This document shows, one piece after another, positions 23,215-31,864 of a stretch of 38,450 nt of DNA. Origin of the DNA: Candidatus Bathyarchaeota archaeon (GTDB lineage: Archaea > Thermoproteota > Bathyarchaeia > 40CM-2-53-6 > JALHTG01). Position numbers and translations under genes: made by a program. Position 1 is the stretch's first letter, and every line of letters begins with the position of its first letter. Location: positions 1-38,450 of the forward strand of contig JALHTG010000095.1 of NCBI GenBank assembly GCA_022865705.1, in the 5' to 3' direction. A model generated the notes under the pieces. It had not been told where the DNA came from, did no database searches, and worked only from the letters and a program-made list of their open reading frames with translations.

Positions 23215-24552
23215 ATGACAAGAAGCGTCGGAGAGTTCATGGAAGAAGTTAGAAGAAAGAATCCAGGGGAAAACGAGTTTCATCAAGCAGTGCAAGAGGT
23301 AGTGGAAAGCCTATCACCTTTTGTTCAGAAGAATCCCAAGTATGAAAAAGCAAAGGTCTTGGAACGGATTGTCGAACCAGAACGGATAATCATTTTCCGC
23401 GTTCCCTGGCTGGACGACAAAGGAGAAGTCCAGGTAAACAGAGGATATCGCATTGAAATGAATAGTGCACTTGGTCCATACAAAGGTGGACTCCGTTTTC
23501 ACCCCAGCGTGAACCTGGGCATTTTGAAGTTCTTGGCGTTTGAGCAGGTGTTCAAGAACAGCTTGACTACGCTCCCTATGGGTGGTGGAAAGGGAGGATC
23601 GGATTTTGATCCCAAGGAGAAGACAGATAATGAAGTTATGAAATTCTGCCAGAGTTTCATGAGCGAACTCTTCAGACATATCGGCCCCAATACCGATGTT
23701 CCAGCTGGAGATATAGGAGTAGGCGCTCGTGAAATCGGCTTCCTGTTTGGTCAATACAAGCGATTACGCAACGAGTTTACCGGTGTCCTCACTGGTAAGG
23801 GCTTGAATTGGGGTGGCAGTCTGATAAGGCCTGAGGCGACAGGATACGGATGTGTCTACTTTGCTCAAGAAATGCTCAGGACGAAGGGAGACTCGATCAA
23901 AGGCAAGACTTGCTTGGTTTCTGGTTCGGGCAATGTCGCGCAGCACACTGTTCAAAAAGTAAGTCAATTGGGCGGAAAAGCCGTCACATTGTCTGATTCT
24001 TCCGGCATGATTCATGACCCTAGCGGGATAGATGACAAAAAACTAGCTTATGTCATGGAACTGAAGAACGTGAAACGAGGACGTATTAAGGAATATGCAG
24101 ACAAGTATCGCTGCGAGTACTATGAAGGGAAACGCCCATGGAGCATCAAATGTGATGTGGCATTCCCATCCGCTACGCAGAATGAAATAAGCAAGGACGA
24201 CGCCAAGAAACTCGTTGACAACGGCGTGATCTGTGTAGCTGAAGGAGCAAACATGCCTACAGAATTGGATGGGGTAAGACTCTTCTTAGATGCAAAGATA
24301 CTCTATGGTCCTGCAAAGGCTGCAAACGCGGGCGGGGTGGCCGTCAGCGGACTTGAGATGACTCAGAACAGCCTGAGATTGTCCTGGACAAGAGAAGAAG
24401 TAGATACGAAGCTGCAGTCGATTGTGAGAAGCATCCACGAATCCTGCGTAAGATACGGAAAAGAAGATGGATTCACAAACTACGTAAAAGGAGCCAATGT
24501 TGCAGGGTTTGTGAAACTCGCTGATTCAATGATCGATCAGGGACTAGTGTAG
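23215..24552 (+). CDS. gdhA: Glutamate dehydrogenase, bacterial-type (about 445 residues)
   Basis: This enzyme interconverts glutamate and 2-oxoglutarate plus ammonia. The 445-residue protein resembles the NADP-linked hexameric form of bacteria such as E. coli (447 residues), rather than the roughly 420-residue archaeal form. Motifs: YKGGLRFHPSVN, LPMGGGKGGSDFDPK with the catalytic Lys region, DVPAGDIGVG, the Rossmann loop SGSGNVAQ, and PAKAANAGGVAVSG. Start ATG 23215 follows GGTGA. It converges on the Nfn operon, 50 bases away; Nfn could exchange NADPH with it. Bacterial-type sequence suggests ancient transfer (inference). Confidence 0.92.
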   Translation: MTRSVGEFMEEVRRKNPGENEFHQAVQEVVESLSPFVQKNPKYEKAKVLERIVEPERIIIFRVPWLDDKGEVQVNRGYRIEMNSALGPYKGGLRFHPSVNLGILKFLAFEQVFKNSLTTLPMGGGKGGSDFDPKEKTDNEVMKFCQSFMSELFRHIGPNTDVPAGDIGVGAREIGFLFGQYKRLRNEFTGVLTGKGLNWGGSLIRPEATGYGCVYFAQEMLRTKGDSIKGKTCLVSGSGNVAQHTVQKVSQLGGKAVTLSDSSGMIHDPSGIDDKKLAYVMELKNVKRGRIKEYADKYRCEYYEGKRPWSIKCDVAFPSATQNEISKDDAKKLVDNGVICVAEGANMPTELDGVRLFLDAKILYGPAKAANAGGVAVSGLEMTQNSLRLSWTREEVDTKLQSIVRSIHESCVRYGKEDGFTNYVKGANVAGFVKLADSMIDQGLV

Positions 24553-24602
24553 AACAGAGAAGTTCGCACTTCTTCCTTCTTTACGGCGCGCCTTCTCATC
24601 TC

Positions 24603-26000
24603 CTATTTCATCAGATACTGGTGGATTGCAAGAGCGCTTTTCTTGGCATTTCCCATCGCGTGTATCACTGTCCCCTCATTAGATGCAATGTCACCTGCAG
24701 CCCAAACTCCGCCTCGGGAGCTTTTTCCAAATTCGTCCACGACAATTCGCTCATCCTCTCCCACCGTCAAGCCCTGCGTCGTCTGTGCGATCAGAGGATT
24801 CGGCCCTTGACCTATAGCCACTACTGCCAGATCGATTTGCATCAGAAATTCTGAGCCTTTCAGAGGCACAGGTCTTCTGCGTCCTGATTCATCCGGGGTT
24901 CCAAGTTCCATTCTCAGACATTCGACTCCTTCAACCCAACCATTCTTGTTGCCCAGATATCTAGTAGGATTCACCAACAGATCCATTTGAACTCCCTCCT
25001 CTTCCGCATTTCTGACTTCCTCAAGTCTGGCGGGCATTTCTTCTCTCGATCTTCTGTAGATTATGTGAACTTCCTCTCCCCCCAACCTCAGGGCAGTTCT
25101 AGCGGCATCCATGGCTGCATTTCCTCCGCCAACGACAGCAACACCCTTGCCGGCTTGGATAGGCGTATCATATTCGGGAAAGGAATATGCCTTCATCAGG
25201 TTGCATCGAGTCAGAAACTCGTTAGCTGAATATATCCTGTTCAGATTTTCGCCAGAGATCCTCATGAACCAAGGGGACCCAGCTCCTGTTCCGATGAACA
25301 CGGCATTGTATCCCTGGTCGAAGAGATCATCGACACTCAGTGTCCTCCCGATAATGACATTTGTTTTGATTTCTGCGCCGAGACGACTCACATATTCGAC
25401 TTCGGCTTTGACGATCGATTTCGGCAGCCTGAATTCAGGGATTCCGTATACGAGGACTCCCCCTGGAAGATGCAGGGCTTCGAAGACCGTGACTTCATGG
25501 CCAAGCTTTGCCAGATCTCCTGCTGCAGTCAGTCCTGCAGGTCCTGATCCGATGACGGCAACTCTTTTTCCGGTGCTTTTTGCTCTCTCTGGGACCCCTA
25601 CTCCTTTCTTCAGCTCATAATCTGCTGCGAACCTCTCCAAGGCGCCTATTGCGATTGGATCTCCCCGTTTCCCAAGAACGCACTGCTCCTCACATTGAAG
25701 TTCCTGTGGGCAAACTCTTCCTGTTATGCCGGGAAGATTGTTCTTTTCCTTCAGCTTGGAGATGGCTCCAGAAAAGTCGCCTTTCCTAATGCATTCTATG
25801 AAGGCGGGGATCTCGATTTGAACCGGACAGCCTTTTATGCAGAAAGGGGATGGACATTTTAGACACCTCTTTGCTTCTGTCATGGCCTCCTCTTCATTGT
25901 ATCCCAGTGATACCTCGTCAAAGTTGTGTCTTCTGACCTCGGCAGGAAGCCTTCTCACTGACATTCTCTTCATGAGCTTTTCCGACGGTTTGCTTGCCAT
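24603..26000 (-). CDS. nfnB: NfnB/GltD-like FAD- and NADPH-binding subunit
   Basis: A 465-residue glutamate-synthase-small-subunit-like protein. The N-terminal part has two cysteine groups (CLKCPSPFCIKGCP and CPQELQCEEQC) for [4Fe-4S] clusters, followed by two dinucleotide folds (VAVIGSGPAGL near 147 and VAVVGGGNAAMDAA near 285). It is preceded by the NfnA-like gene in the same operon, so it is best read as the large subunit of NADH-dependent ferredoxin:NADP oxidoreductase (Nfn/SudA), an electron-bifurcating enzyme. GltD is the alternative name, but no GltB large subunit is seen. ATG 26000 is 10 bases after the stop of nfnA. Confidence 0.88.
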   Translation of the reverse strand: MASKPSEKLMKRMSVRRLPAEVRRHNFDEVSLGYNEEEAMTEAKRCLKCPSPFCIKGCPVQIEIPAFIECIRKGDFSGAISKLKEKNNLPGITGRVCPQELQCEEQCVLGKRGDPIAIGALERFAADYELKKGVGVPERAKSTGKRVAVIGSGPAGLTAAGDLAKLGHEVTVFEALHLPGGVLVYGIPEFRLPKSIVKAEVEYVSRLGAEIKTNVIIGRTLSVDDLFDQGYNAVFIGTGAGSPWFMRISGENLNRIYSANEFLTRCNLMKAYSFPEYDTPIQAGKGVAVVGGGNAAMDAARTALRLGGEEVHIIYRRSREEMPARLEEVRNAEEEGVQMDLLVNPTRYLGNKNGWVEGVECLRMELGTPDESGRRRPVPLKGSEFLMQIDLAVVAIGQGPNPLIAQTTQGLTVGEDERIVVDEFGKSSRGGVWAAGDIASNEGTVIHAMGNAKKSALAIHQYLMK

Positions 26001-26010
26001 AACATTCGCC

Positions 26011-26892
26011 TCAATTCGCCGTGTTCTTGGTCATTTGTTGCATCGAAATCTTTTCTTGGTCTAGATACATCCTCAGTCTTGTCATCAAAAGGTCAAAATC
26101 AACTTCGTGTCCGTCAAAAGAAGGCCCGTCAACACATGCGAACTTAGTCTGCCCTCCTACTGAAACCCTGCAGGCACCGCACATTCCAGTTCCATCTATC
26201 ATTATCGGATTCAGGCTGACTACTGTCTTGATCCTGTTCGGGCGTGTAAGGTTCGCCACAGCCTTCATCATGATTGGAGGACCAAACGCCACAACTCTGT
26301 CGATCTTCACCTTGGTCTCCATGAGTTGTCTAAGAACGTCGGTTACGAATCCATGGTGTCCCTTTGATCCGTCATCAGTTGTGATATGGAGCTCGTCGCT
26401 TATCGATTTCAATTCATCTTCAAGTATCAGCAGGTCTTTGTTTCTAGCCCCCAGTATGAATATCAGTCTGTTGCCTGCATTCTTGAGCGCTTTCGCCTCA
26501 GGATAGGCAACTGCAGTTTCAGCTCCACCTCCTATGACCACGACTTGGCCGAAGTTCTCTATCTCGGAGGGTTTGCCTAGGGGCCCCACTAGGTCCTGAA
26601 GGTTGTCGCCTTTTCTGAGTTGACCCAGAAGTGTTGTGGTTTTGCCGACCTCTTGACTTATCAACGTAATCGTACCGTTGGTTGGATTTGTGTCAGCGAT
26701 CGTGAGCGGTATCCTCTCTCCTTTGTCGTTGACGCGAAGAATGACAAATTGCCCTGCTCTATACTTCTTGGCTATTTCAGGTGCCTTGACCTTGAACATC
26801 TTGATTGATGGAGCCAGTTCCTTTGTCTCAACGATTTGATTCACGGACTTCGTCCTCATCGACATCCATGCATCTTGGTAGGACGTAGCCAT
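26011..26892 (-). CDS. nfnA: NfnA/SudB-like ferredoxin-NADP reductase subunit
   Basis: This 293-residue protein has the FAD-binding domain (PEIAKKYRAGQFVILRVNDKGERIPLTIAD), an NAD-binding part and a C-terminal cluster motif, DGTGMCGACRVSVGG with a distal FACVDGPSFDGHEVDF. In Pyrococcus SudB this segment binds an unusual [2Fe-2S] cluster with one Asp and three Cys; an Asp and three Cys are visible here. With NfnB it would transfer electrons between NADH, NADPH and ferredoxin. The start may be ATG 26892 or a Met 9 or 11 residues further in (MSMRTK), as there is no clear ribosome site. Confidence 0.88.
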   Translation of the reverse strand: MATSYQDAWMSMRTKSVNQIVETKELAPSIKMFKVKAPEIAKKYRAGQFVILRVNDKGERIPLTIADTNPTNGTITLISQEVGKTTTLLGQLRKGDNLQDLVGPLGKPSEIENFGQVVVIGGGAETAVAYPEAKALKNAGNRLIFILGARNKDLLILEDELKSISDELHITTDDGSKGHHGFVTDVLRQLMETKVKIDRVVAFGPPIMMKAVANLTRPNRIKTVVSLNPIMIDGTGMCGACRVSVGGQTKFACVDGPSFDGHEVDFDLLMTRLRMYLDQEKISMQQMTKNTAN

Positions 26893-26975
26893 AGGCTCGT
26901 GCTCTTAATTCTTTGCGATTCCCAAATGGAAAGTAATATTTCGCTGTCTGCACTCTGTCTAGTTGATGAGGATAG

Positions 26976-27545
26976 TTGTATTCGCAAAACGATTTCTCAA
27001 GCTTCGACGATTACGACTTTGACTTTCGGAACCGTACTGTGAAGGTCATTGCAGTGAGAGAGACCCCGGAGATAAGCATGGGAGAAACCACTTTTGGGCC
27101 ATTTCGGGCTGGGCAAGAGATCGATGCACCTCGTTGGGTAGCTGAGGAACTTGTAAGATCAGGTATTGCCAAATGGAGGGAGGAGGACAAGCTTGACCTG
27201 GCAACTCTCTCAAAGATGCACTGGAGAGAAACGATACCAACATCAAGACAGATACCTGCTATTGAAGCAGATTTCTATCAGAAGCTTGGACGTCTACTGA
27301 CAGATCTCAGGATACAGAGTCGTTCCGATCCTTCGAAGGGAAGAGATTTCGAGAAGGCAGTGCAGCTGTCAAAGGATATTGTCAACTGTAGAATTAGGAA
27401 GATCGTCTCGCTCACGGCAGCACCGGCACAGACCGAGGATGTGCTGGGAAACCTCTCGAATGAGGAGAGAACTCTGTATAGAGCTTTGAGCAGAATCATT
27501 ATTGAGTGGAGGAACAAGATAGAGAGTCCGAGGACAGAGCTTTGA
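26976..27545 (+). CDS. GINS subunit, Gins23 type
   Basis: A 189-residue protein directly upstream of mcm. The first 75 residues form a small beta-rich B-like domain (TVKVIAVRETPEISMGETTF, IDAPRWVAEELVRSGIAKW), followed by a helical A-like domain (FYQKLGRLLTDLRIQ to IIIEWRNKIE). This B-then-A order is the Gins23 arrangement (Gins51 has A then B), and Gins23 is next to mcm in Sulfolobus. GINS binds MCM and Cdc45/RecJ-like protein in the replisome helicase complex. Start TTG 26976 follows GAGG; GTG 27039 is an alternative. It overlaps the mcm start by 4 bases. Confidence 0.8.
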   Translation: MYSQNDFSSFDDYDFDFRNRTVKVIAVRETPEISMGETTFGPFRAGQEIDAPRWVAEELVRSGIAKWREEDKLDLATLSKMHWRETIPTSRQIPAIEADFYQKLGRLLTDLRIQSRSDPSKGRDFEKAVQLSKDIVNCRIRKIVSLTAAPAQTEDVLGNLSNEERTLYRALSRIIIEWRNKIESPRTEL

Positions 27546-29596
27546 CGACTGAGACTGGGCCAGACGAGAGGTTTCAAGATTTTCTGAGATCATTCCAAAC
27601 ACCTACGGGAGAGAACAAGTACAGAAGAAAGCTAGCCCAGATGTCTGTGTCAGGGGCTAGATCTCTCGTGGTCGATTTTGAGGATCTGCTCACTTATGAT
27701 TCACCTTTGGCAAAAGAACTTGTCGAGAAACCTGACGAGTACGTGGCCTACGTCAACAAAGCAGTCTGGGCACAGATGAAGATAGAAGACCCGGAGTATG
27801 CAGAACTGAGCAGGGCATTCTTTGCTAGATTTCGACAATTCCCAGACAAGACTTCGATGAGGAAGATCGGATCAGTTCAGATGGGAAAACTGATTGTGGT
27901 TGACGGAATAATAGTGAGATCCAGTCCGGTCAAACCAATGGTGACGAAGGCCGCCTTCAAATGCCGAGGATGCGGCGAGGTCACAATGGTAGACCAAGCG
28001 GGGTTCTTGATGAGAGGAGTTGGAGTCTGCCCACACTGTAGGAGGCCACAGGCATCATTTGAGCTGCTTGTAGAGAAATCGACCTTTGTGGACTATCAAG
28101 ATGTCAGAATCCAAGAGTGTCCAGAAGACTTGCCACCAGGGCAGCTACCTAGGGCCGTAGAGGTGAAACTTCTAGAAGACATGGTCGACCAAGCCAGGCC
28201 TGGCGACAGAGTGGCAATCACCGGTGTGGTTCGAGCCCAGCAGGAGATGATCAGCCGACGTGGAAGGCTGAGGACATTCGACATGTATCTGGACGCTAAC
28301 TACATCGATGTGACGGGAAAAGAAGCTGAGGTTGTAGAGATCACTGCTGAAGAGGAGAAGACTATCAGAGAACTTGTGGAAGACCCGTGGCTGCATCAGA
28401 AAGTGTTGAGATCCTTGGCGCCATCGATCTATGGCTATGATGACATCAAGGAGGCAATAGTCTGCCTTCTCTTTGGCGGCGTCCCCAAACATCTTCCCGA
28501 CGGCATCAATATCAGAGGAGCTGTCAATATTCTCCTGGTCGGAGATCCTGGTACCGCGAAAAGTCAGATGTTGCAGTATGTTGCCAGGATTGCTCCAAGG
28601 GGACTCTATACGAGCGGGCGGGGGACGACTGCTGCCGGGCTAACTGCAGCGGTTCTGAGAGAGAAGACTGGGGGAATGGTTCTTGAGGCAGGTGCCTTAG
28701 TCCTGGCCGATAAGGGAGTTGCTGCGATAGATGAGATTGACAAGATGAAACCTGACGATCGTGTGGCAATACATGAAGCGATGGAGCAGCACACTGTCAG
28801 CGTGGCAAAGGGAGGAATCGTGGCTACATTGAATGCCAGAGCTTCGGTTTTGGCTGCTGCAAACCCAGCGCTGGGGCGCTATGACCCGTACAAGAACATC
28901 ACAGAGAACATAAACTTGCCAGTCACCATTCTCTCCAGGTTTGATTTGATTTTCATTATGAAGGATATTCCTGACGCTGATGTGGACGCAAAGATGTCAG
29001 ATCACATTCTAACCTTGCATAGAACGAAAAGTACTCCTGAGGAGCCTCCGATCATGATGGATCTGTTCAGAAAGTACATCAGCTATTCCAAGAAGATAGA
29101 GCCAGTAATGAGTGAAGGGGCAGTTGCTGAACTGAAAGAGTGCTATTTGAAGATGAGGGCTTCATCTGGAGAACCTGGAGAGTCACCTATCACGATAACA
29201 CCAAGACAATTGGAAGCCCTAGTCAGACTTTCCGAGGCTAACGCCAGAGTCTTTCTCAGGCCGGAAGTCACTGTCGAGGATGCAAGAGCAGCAATAAGGC
29301 TGATGACTGTGTCACTGCAAAATGTCGGCATAGATACCTCAACCGGGAAGATGGACATCGACGTGATAATGACGGGAAAACCCAAGAGTGTTAGAGACAG
29401 GATGGGCTTTGTCCTTGACTATGTGGCCCAAATGGAGAAGGAAACGGGCATGGTTGAGGAGAGAGCCTTGTACGACACACTTTCTAAGAAGATGGAGGTT
29501 TCCGAGGAAGATACGAGAAGAATTGTTGGGCAGCTGATACGCGATGGTGTCCTGTACGCTCCCAAGACCGGGTTCCTAAGAAGAGCCTCTGCCTAG
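27542..29596 (+). CDS. mcm: Replicative DNA helicase MCM
   Basis: MCM unwinds DNA ahead of the fork as a hexamer. The protein of about 684 residues has the N-terminal domain (SLVVDFEDLLTYD), the zinc ribbon (CRGCGEVTM...CPHCRR), Walker A GDPGTAKS, Walker B AAIDEIDKM, arginine finger LSRFDLIF and a C-terminal winged helix (from about residue 610). The start TTG 27542 overlaps the stop of gins23 (TTGA, 4 bases), typical of coupled translation, and the frame extension to GTG 27506 is less likely. hel308 follows after 15 bases in the same direction. Confidence 0.95.
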   Translation: MTTETGPDERFQDFLRSFQTPTGENKYRRKLAQMSVSGARSLVVDFEDLLTYDSPLAKELVEKPDEYVAYVNKAVWAQMKIEDPEYAELSRAFFARFRQFPDKTSMRKIGSVQMGKLIVVDGIIVRSSPVKPMVTKAAFKCRGCGEVTMVDQAGFLMRGVGVCPHCRRPQASFELLVEKSTFVDYQDVRIQECPEDLPPGQLPRAVEVKLLEDMVDQARPGDRVAITGVVRAQQEMISRRGRLRTFDMYLDANYIDVTGKEAEVVEITAEEEKTIRELVEDPWLHQKVLRSLAPSIYGYDDIKEAIVCLLFGGVPKHLPDGINIRGAVNILLVGDPGTAKSQMLQYVARIAPRGLYTSGRGTTAAGLTAAVLREKTGGMVLEAGALVLADKGVAAIDEIDKMKPDDRVAIHEAMEQHTVSVAKGGIVATLNARASVLAAANPALGRYDPYKNITENINLPVTILSRFDLIFIMKDIPDADVDAKMSDHILTLHRTKSTPEEPPIMMDLFRKYISYSKKIEPVMSEGAVAELKECYLKMRASSGEPGESPITITPRQLEALVRLSEANARVFLRPEVTVEDARAAIRLMTVSLQNVGIDTSTGKMDIDVIMTGKPKSVRDRMGFVLDYVAQMEKETGMVEERALYDTLSKKMEVSEEDTRRIVGQLIRDGVLYAPKTGFLRRASA

Positions 29597-29611
29597 CAAG
29601 GGAACTACCCA

Positions 29612-31849
29612 TTGCTTATCGACGAACTCGACGTTCCAGCCCAAGTGAAAAGTATCCTCAAGAGCGAAGGATATGATTCGCTGTACCCACCCCAGGAAGA
29701 TGCAATCCGCGCCGGAGCACTCAACGGAAAAAGCCTCGTACTTGCAAGCCCCACAGCAAGCGGAAAAACCTTGGTCGCGGAACTATGCATTCTAAAGAAC
29801 ATTCTCGAGAAAGGTGGCAAAGCGCTCTACCTTACCCCACTCAGAGCACTTGCTAGCGAAAAGTATGACGAGTTTCAAAAATATGCTAACATCATCAAAC
29901 CTACAGGAGAGAAACTCAAAATCGTACTGACTACGGGAGACTATGACAGCAGCGACTATTGGATCGAAAAATACGACGTCATAATCTCCACAAATGAGAA
30001 GACTGACAGCCTCCTGAGGCATCGAGCTCGTTGGATCACAGAGGTACAAATCGTCGTTGCAGATGAAGTACATCTTCTAACGGAACCAGCCAGAGGACCA
30101 ACTCTTGAAGTCGTTCTGACCAGATTGAGACAGATCAATCCAAAAGTACACATCTTGGCATTGAGCGCCACCGTCAGAAATGCCGAGGAAGTCGCCGATT
30201 GGTTGGATGCCTCACCAATAACCACTGAATGGCGTCCTGTCCCTCTGAAAGAAGGAATCTACCTAAACGGAAAGATTCAATTTCGTGACGGTTCGCTAAG
30301 GGCAGTCCCACAGATTTCAGCGAATCCTGTGATTGACACAGCCCTAGAAGCTGTCAATGATGGGGCTCAGTCTCTCATATTCACCGAAACAAGAAGAATA
30401 TCGGTTGAGACTGGGAGAAAAGCAGGCCAAATTCTTAGGAGATTCTTGAGACCATCTGAGGCTCGGTCGTCCAAAGGAATCTCGGAAAGAATCTTGAAAA
30501 CAGGTGAGAGAACAACGCTCAGCGAGGCCTTAGCAGATCAGGTCGTTTGTGGAGCAGCATTCCACCACGCCGGCCTTGCAAACACCCATCGCCGCATAGT
30601 TGAGGAGGAGTTCAGAAAAGGACACATCAAAATCTTGGCAGCGACACCGACGTTGGCAGCTGGAGTGAACCTCCCCGCCCGAACCGTAGTGATAAGTAGC
30701 TATGAACGCTATGAACCTGGATACGGACGATACCCTATCTCTGTGTTGGAGTATAAGCAGTTCTGCGGCCGCGCCGGACGTCCGAAGTACGATAAGTTCG
30801 GTGAAGCGGTTCTGATCGCAAAGAACGAGGACGAAAGAGACTATCTCATGGAGAACTACGTTCTATCGAAGCCAGAGAAGCTATGGTCGAAACTTGGAAT
30901 TGAGAAAGTCCTTCGCCCGCATGTCTTGTCTACTATTGCGACAGGATTTGCGCGAACAGTAAGAGGCCTCAACGAGTTCTTTGCACAGACTTTCTATGCA
31001 CATCAATATGACCCACGGGCCATTCGTCCAAAGGTCGAAGAAGTGCTCAAGTTCCTGTATAGGGAGAAGATGGTCGAGATTGAAGAAGATGAGATTCATG
31101 CCACTGAATTCGGAAAAAAAGTCTCCGAGCTCTATGTCGACCCATTATCATCTGTCATAATCAGGGACGGCCTATACAGAAGAGCCAAGCATATCACTGA
31201 GCTCTCTTTCCTTCAACTGATAGCGCGAACCCCAGACATCGCTCCCAAGATGTATCCTAGACGAAAGGAAGCCGAACTGCTTGAGAACATAGCACAGACG
31301 CATTCGGAAGAGTTCATGTGCGATGTTCCAGACATGTGGGAGGATCAAGTGGCATACGAAGAGTTTCTCGCAGAATTGAAGATCGCCTCAGTGCTACTTG
31401 ACTGGATAGAAGAGTCAAGCGAGGAACGAATACTGGAGGCCCATCGAGCCGAACCAGGAGACCTCCTTCGACTAATAGAGATTGCCGACTGGCTGTTACA
31501 TTCCTCGCACGAGTTGGCGAAACTGTTTGGGCACAAAGACCTGTTGAAACCACTCTCAGTTCTAAGAATCAGAGTTGAGAATGGAGTTAGGGCGGAACTG
31601 GTTCCCCTGGTAACTTTGGAAGGAATAGGAAGAGTGAGAGCAAGAATGCTGTACAGCAACGGCATGAAGACCATTGACGATCTCAAACACGCAACCGCCA
31701 CAGACCTCATGAAGATACCTCTTATCGGTCCTACAATGGCCAAAAAGATCAAGGAACAAGTAGGAGGCAAGATCAGAGCTGAAGAATGGGAAGTCATGAA
31801 GAGAGATACAGACGGCACTGAAGAACAACGCCTTCTCTCCGAGTACTAA
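29612..31849 (+). CDS. hel308: Hel308-type ski2-like DNA helicase
   Basis: This superfamily 2 helicase acts at stalled forks and in recombination. The 745-residue protein has Walker A SPTASGKT at 46-53, DEVH Walker B, SAT motif III, motif VI QFCGRAGRP and the C-terminal helix-hairpin-helix (GIGRVRARMLYSNG, IPLIGPTMAKKIKEQ). Start TTG 29612 follows AAGGGA. It sits behind gins23-mcm, forming a replication/repair operon of three genes, and the asparagine-synthetase-like gene follows almost without gap. Confidence 0.94.
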   Translation: MLIDELDVPAQVKSILKSEGYDSLYPPQEDAIRAGALNGKSLVLASPTASGKTLVAELCILKNILEKGGKALYLTPLRALASEKYDEFQKYANIIKPTGEKLKIVLTTGDYDSSDYWIEKYDVIISTNEKTDSLLRHRARWITEVQIVVADEVHLLTEPARGPTLEVVLTRLRQINPKVHILALSATVRNAEEVADWLDASPITTEWRPVPLKEGIYLNGKIQFRDGSLRAVPQISANPVIDTALEAVNDGAQSLIFTETRRISVETGRKAGQILRRFLRPSEARSSKGISERILKTGERTTLSEALADQVVCGAAFHHAGLANTHRRIVEEEFRKGHIKILAATPTLAAGVNLPARTVVISSYERYEPGYGRYPISVLEYKQFCGRAGRPKYDKFGEAVLIAKNEDERDYLMENYVLSKPEKLWSKLGIEKVLRPHVLSTIATGFARTVRGLNEFFAQTFYAHQYDPRAIRPKVEEVLKFLYREKMVEIEEDEIHATEFGKKVSELYVDPLSSVIIRDGLYRRAKHITELSFLQLIARTPDIAPKMYPRRKEAELLENIAQTHSEEFMCDVPDMWEDQVAYEEFLAELKIASVLLDWIEESSEERILEAHRAEPGDLLRLIEIADWLLHSSHELAKLFGHKDLLKPLSVLRIRVENGVRAELVPLVTLEGIGRVRARMLYSNGMKTIDDLKHATATDLMKIPLIGPTMAKKIKEQVGGKIRAEEWEVMKRDTDGTEEQRLLSEY

Positions 31850-31864
31850 TTGCTGGTAAATGTA

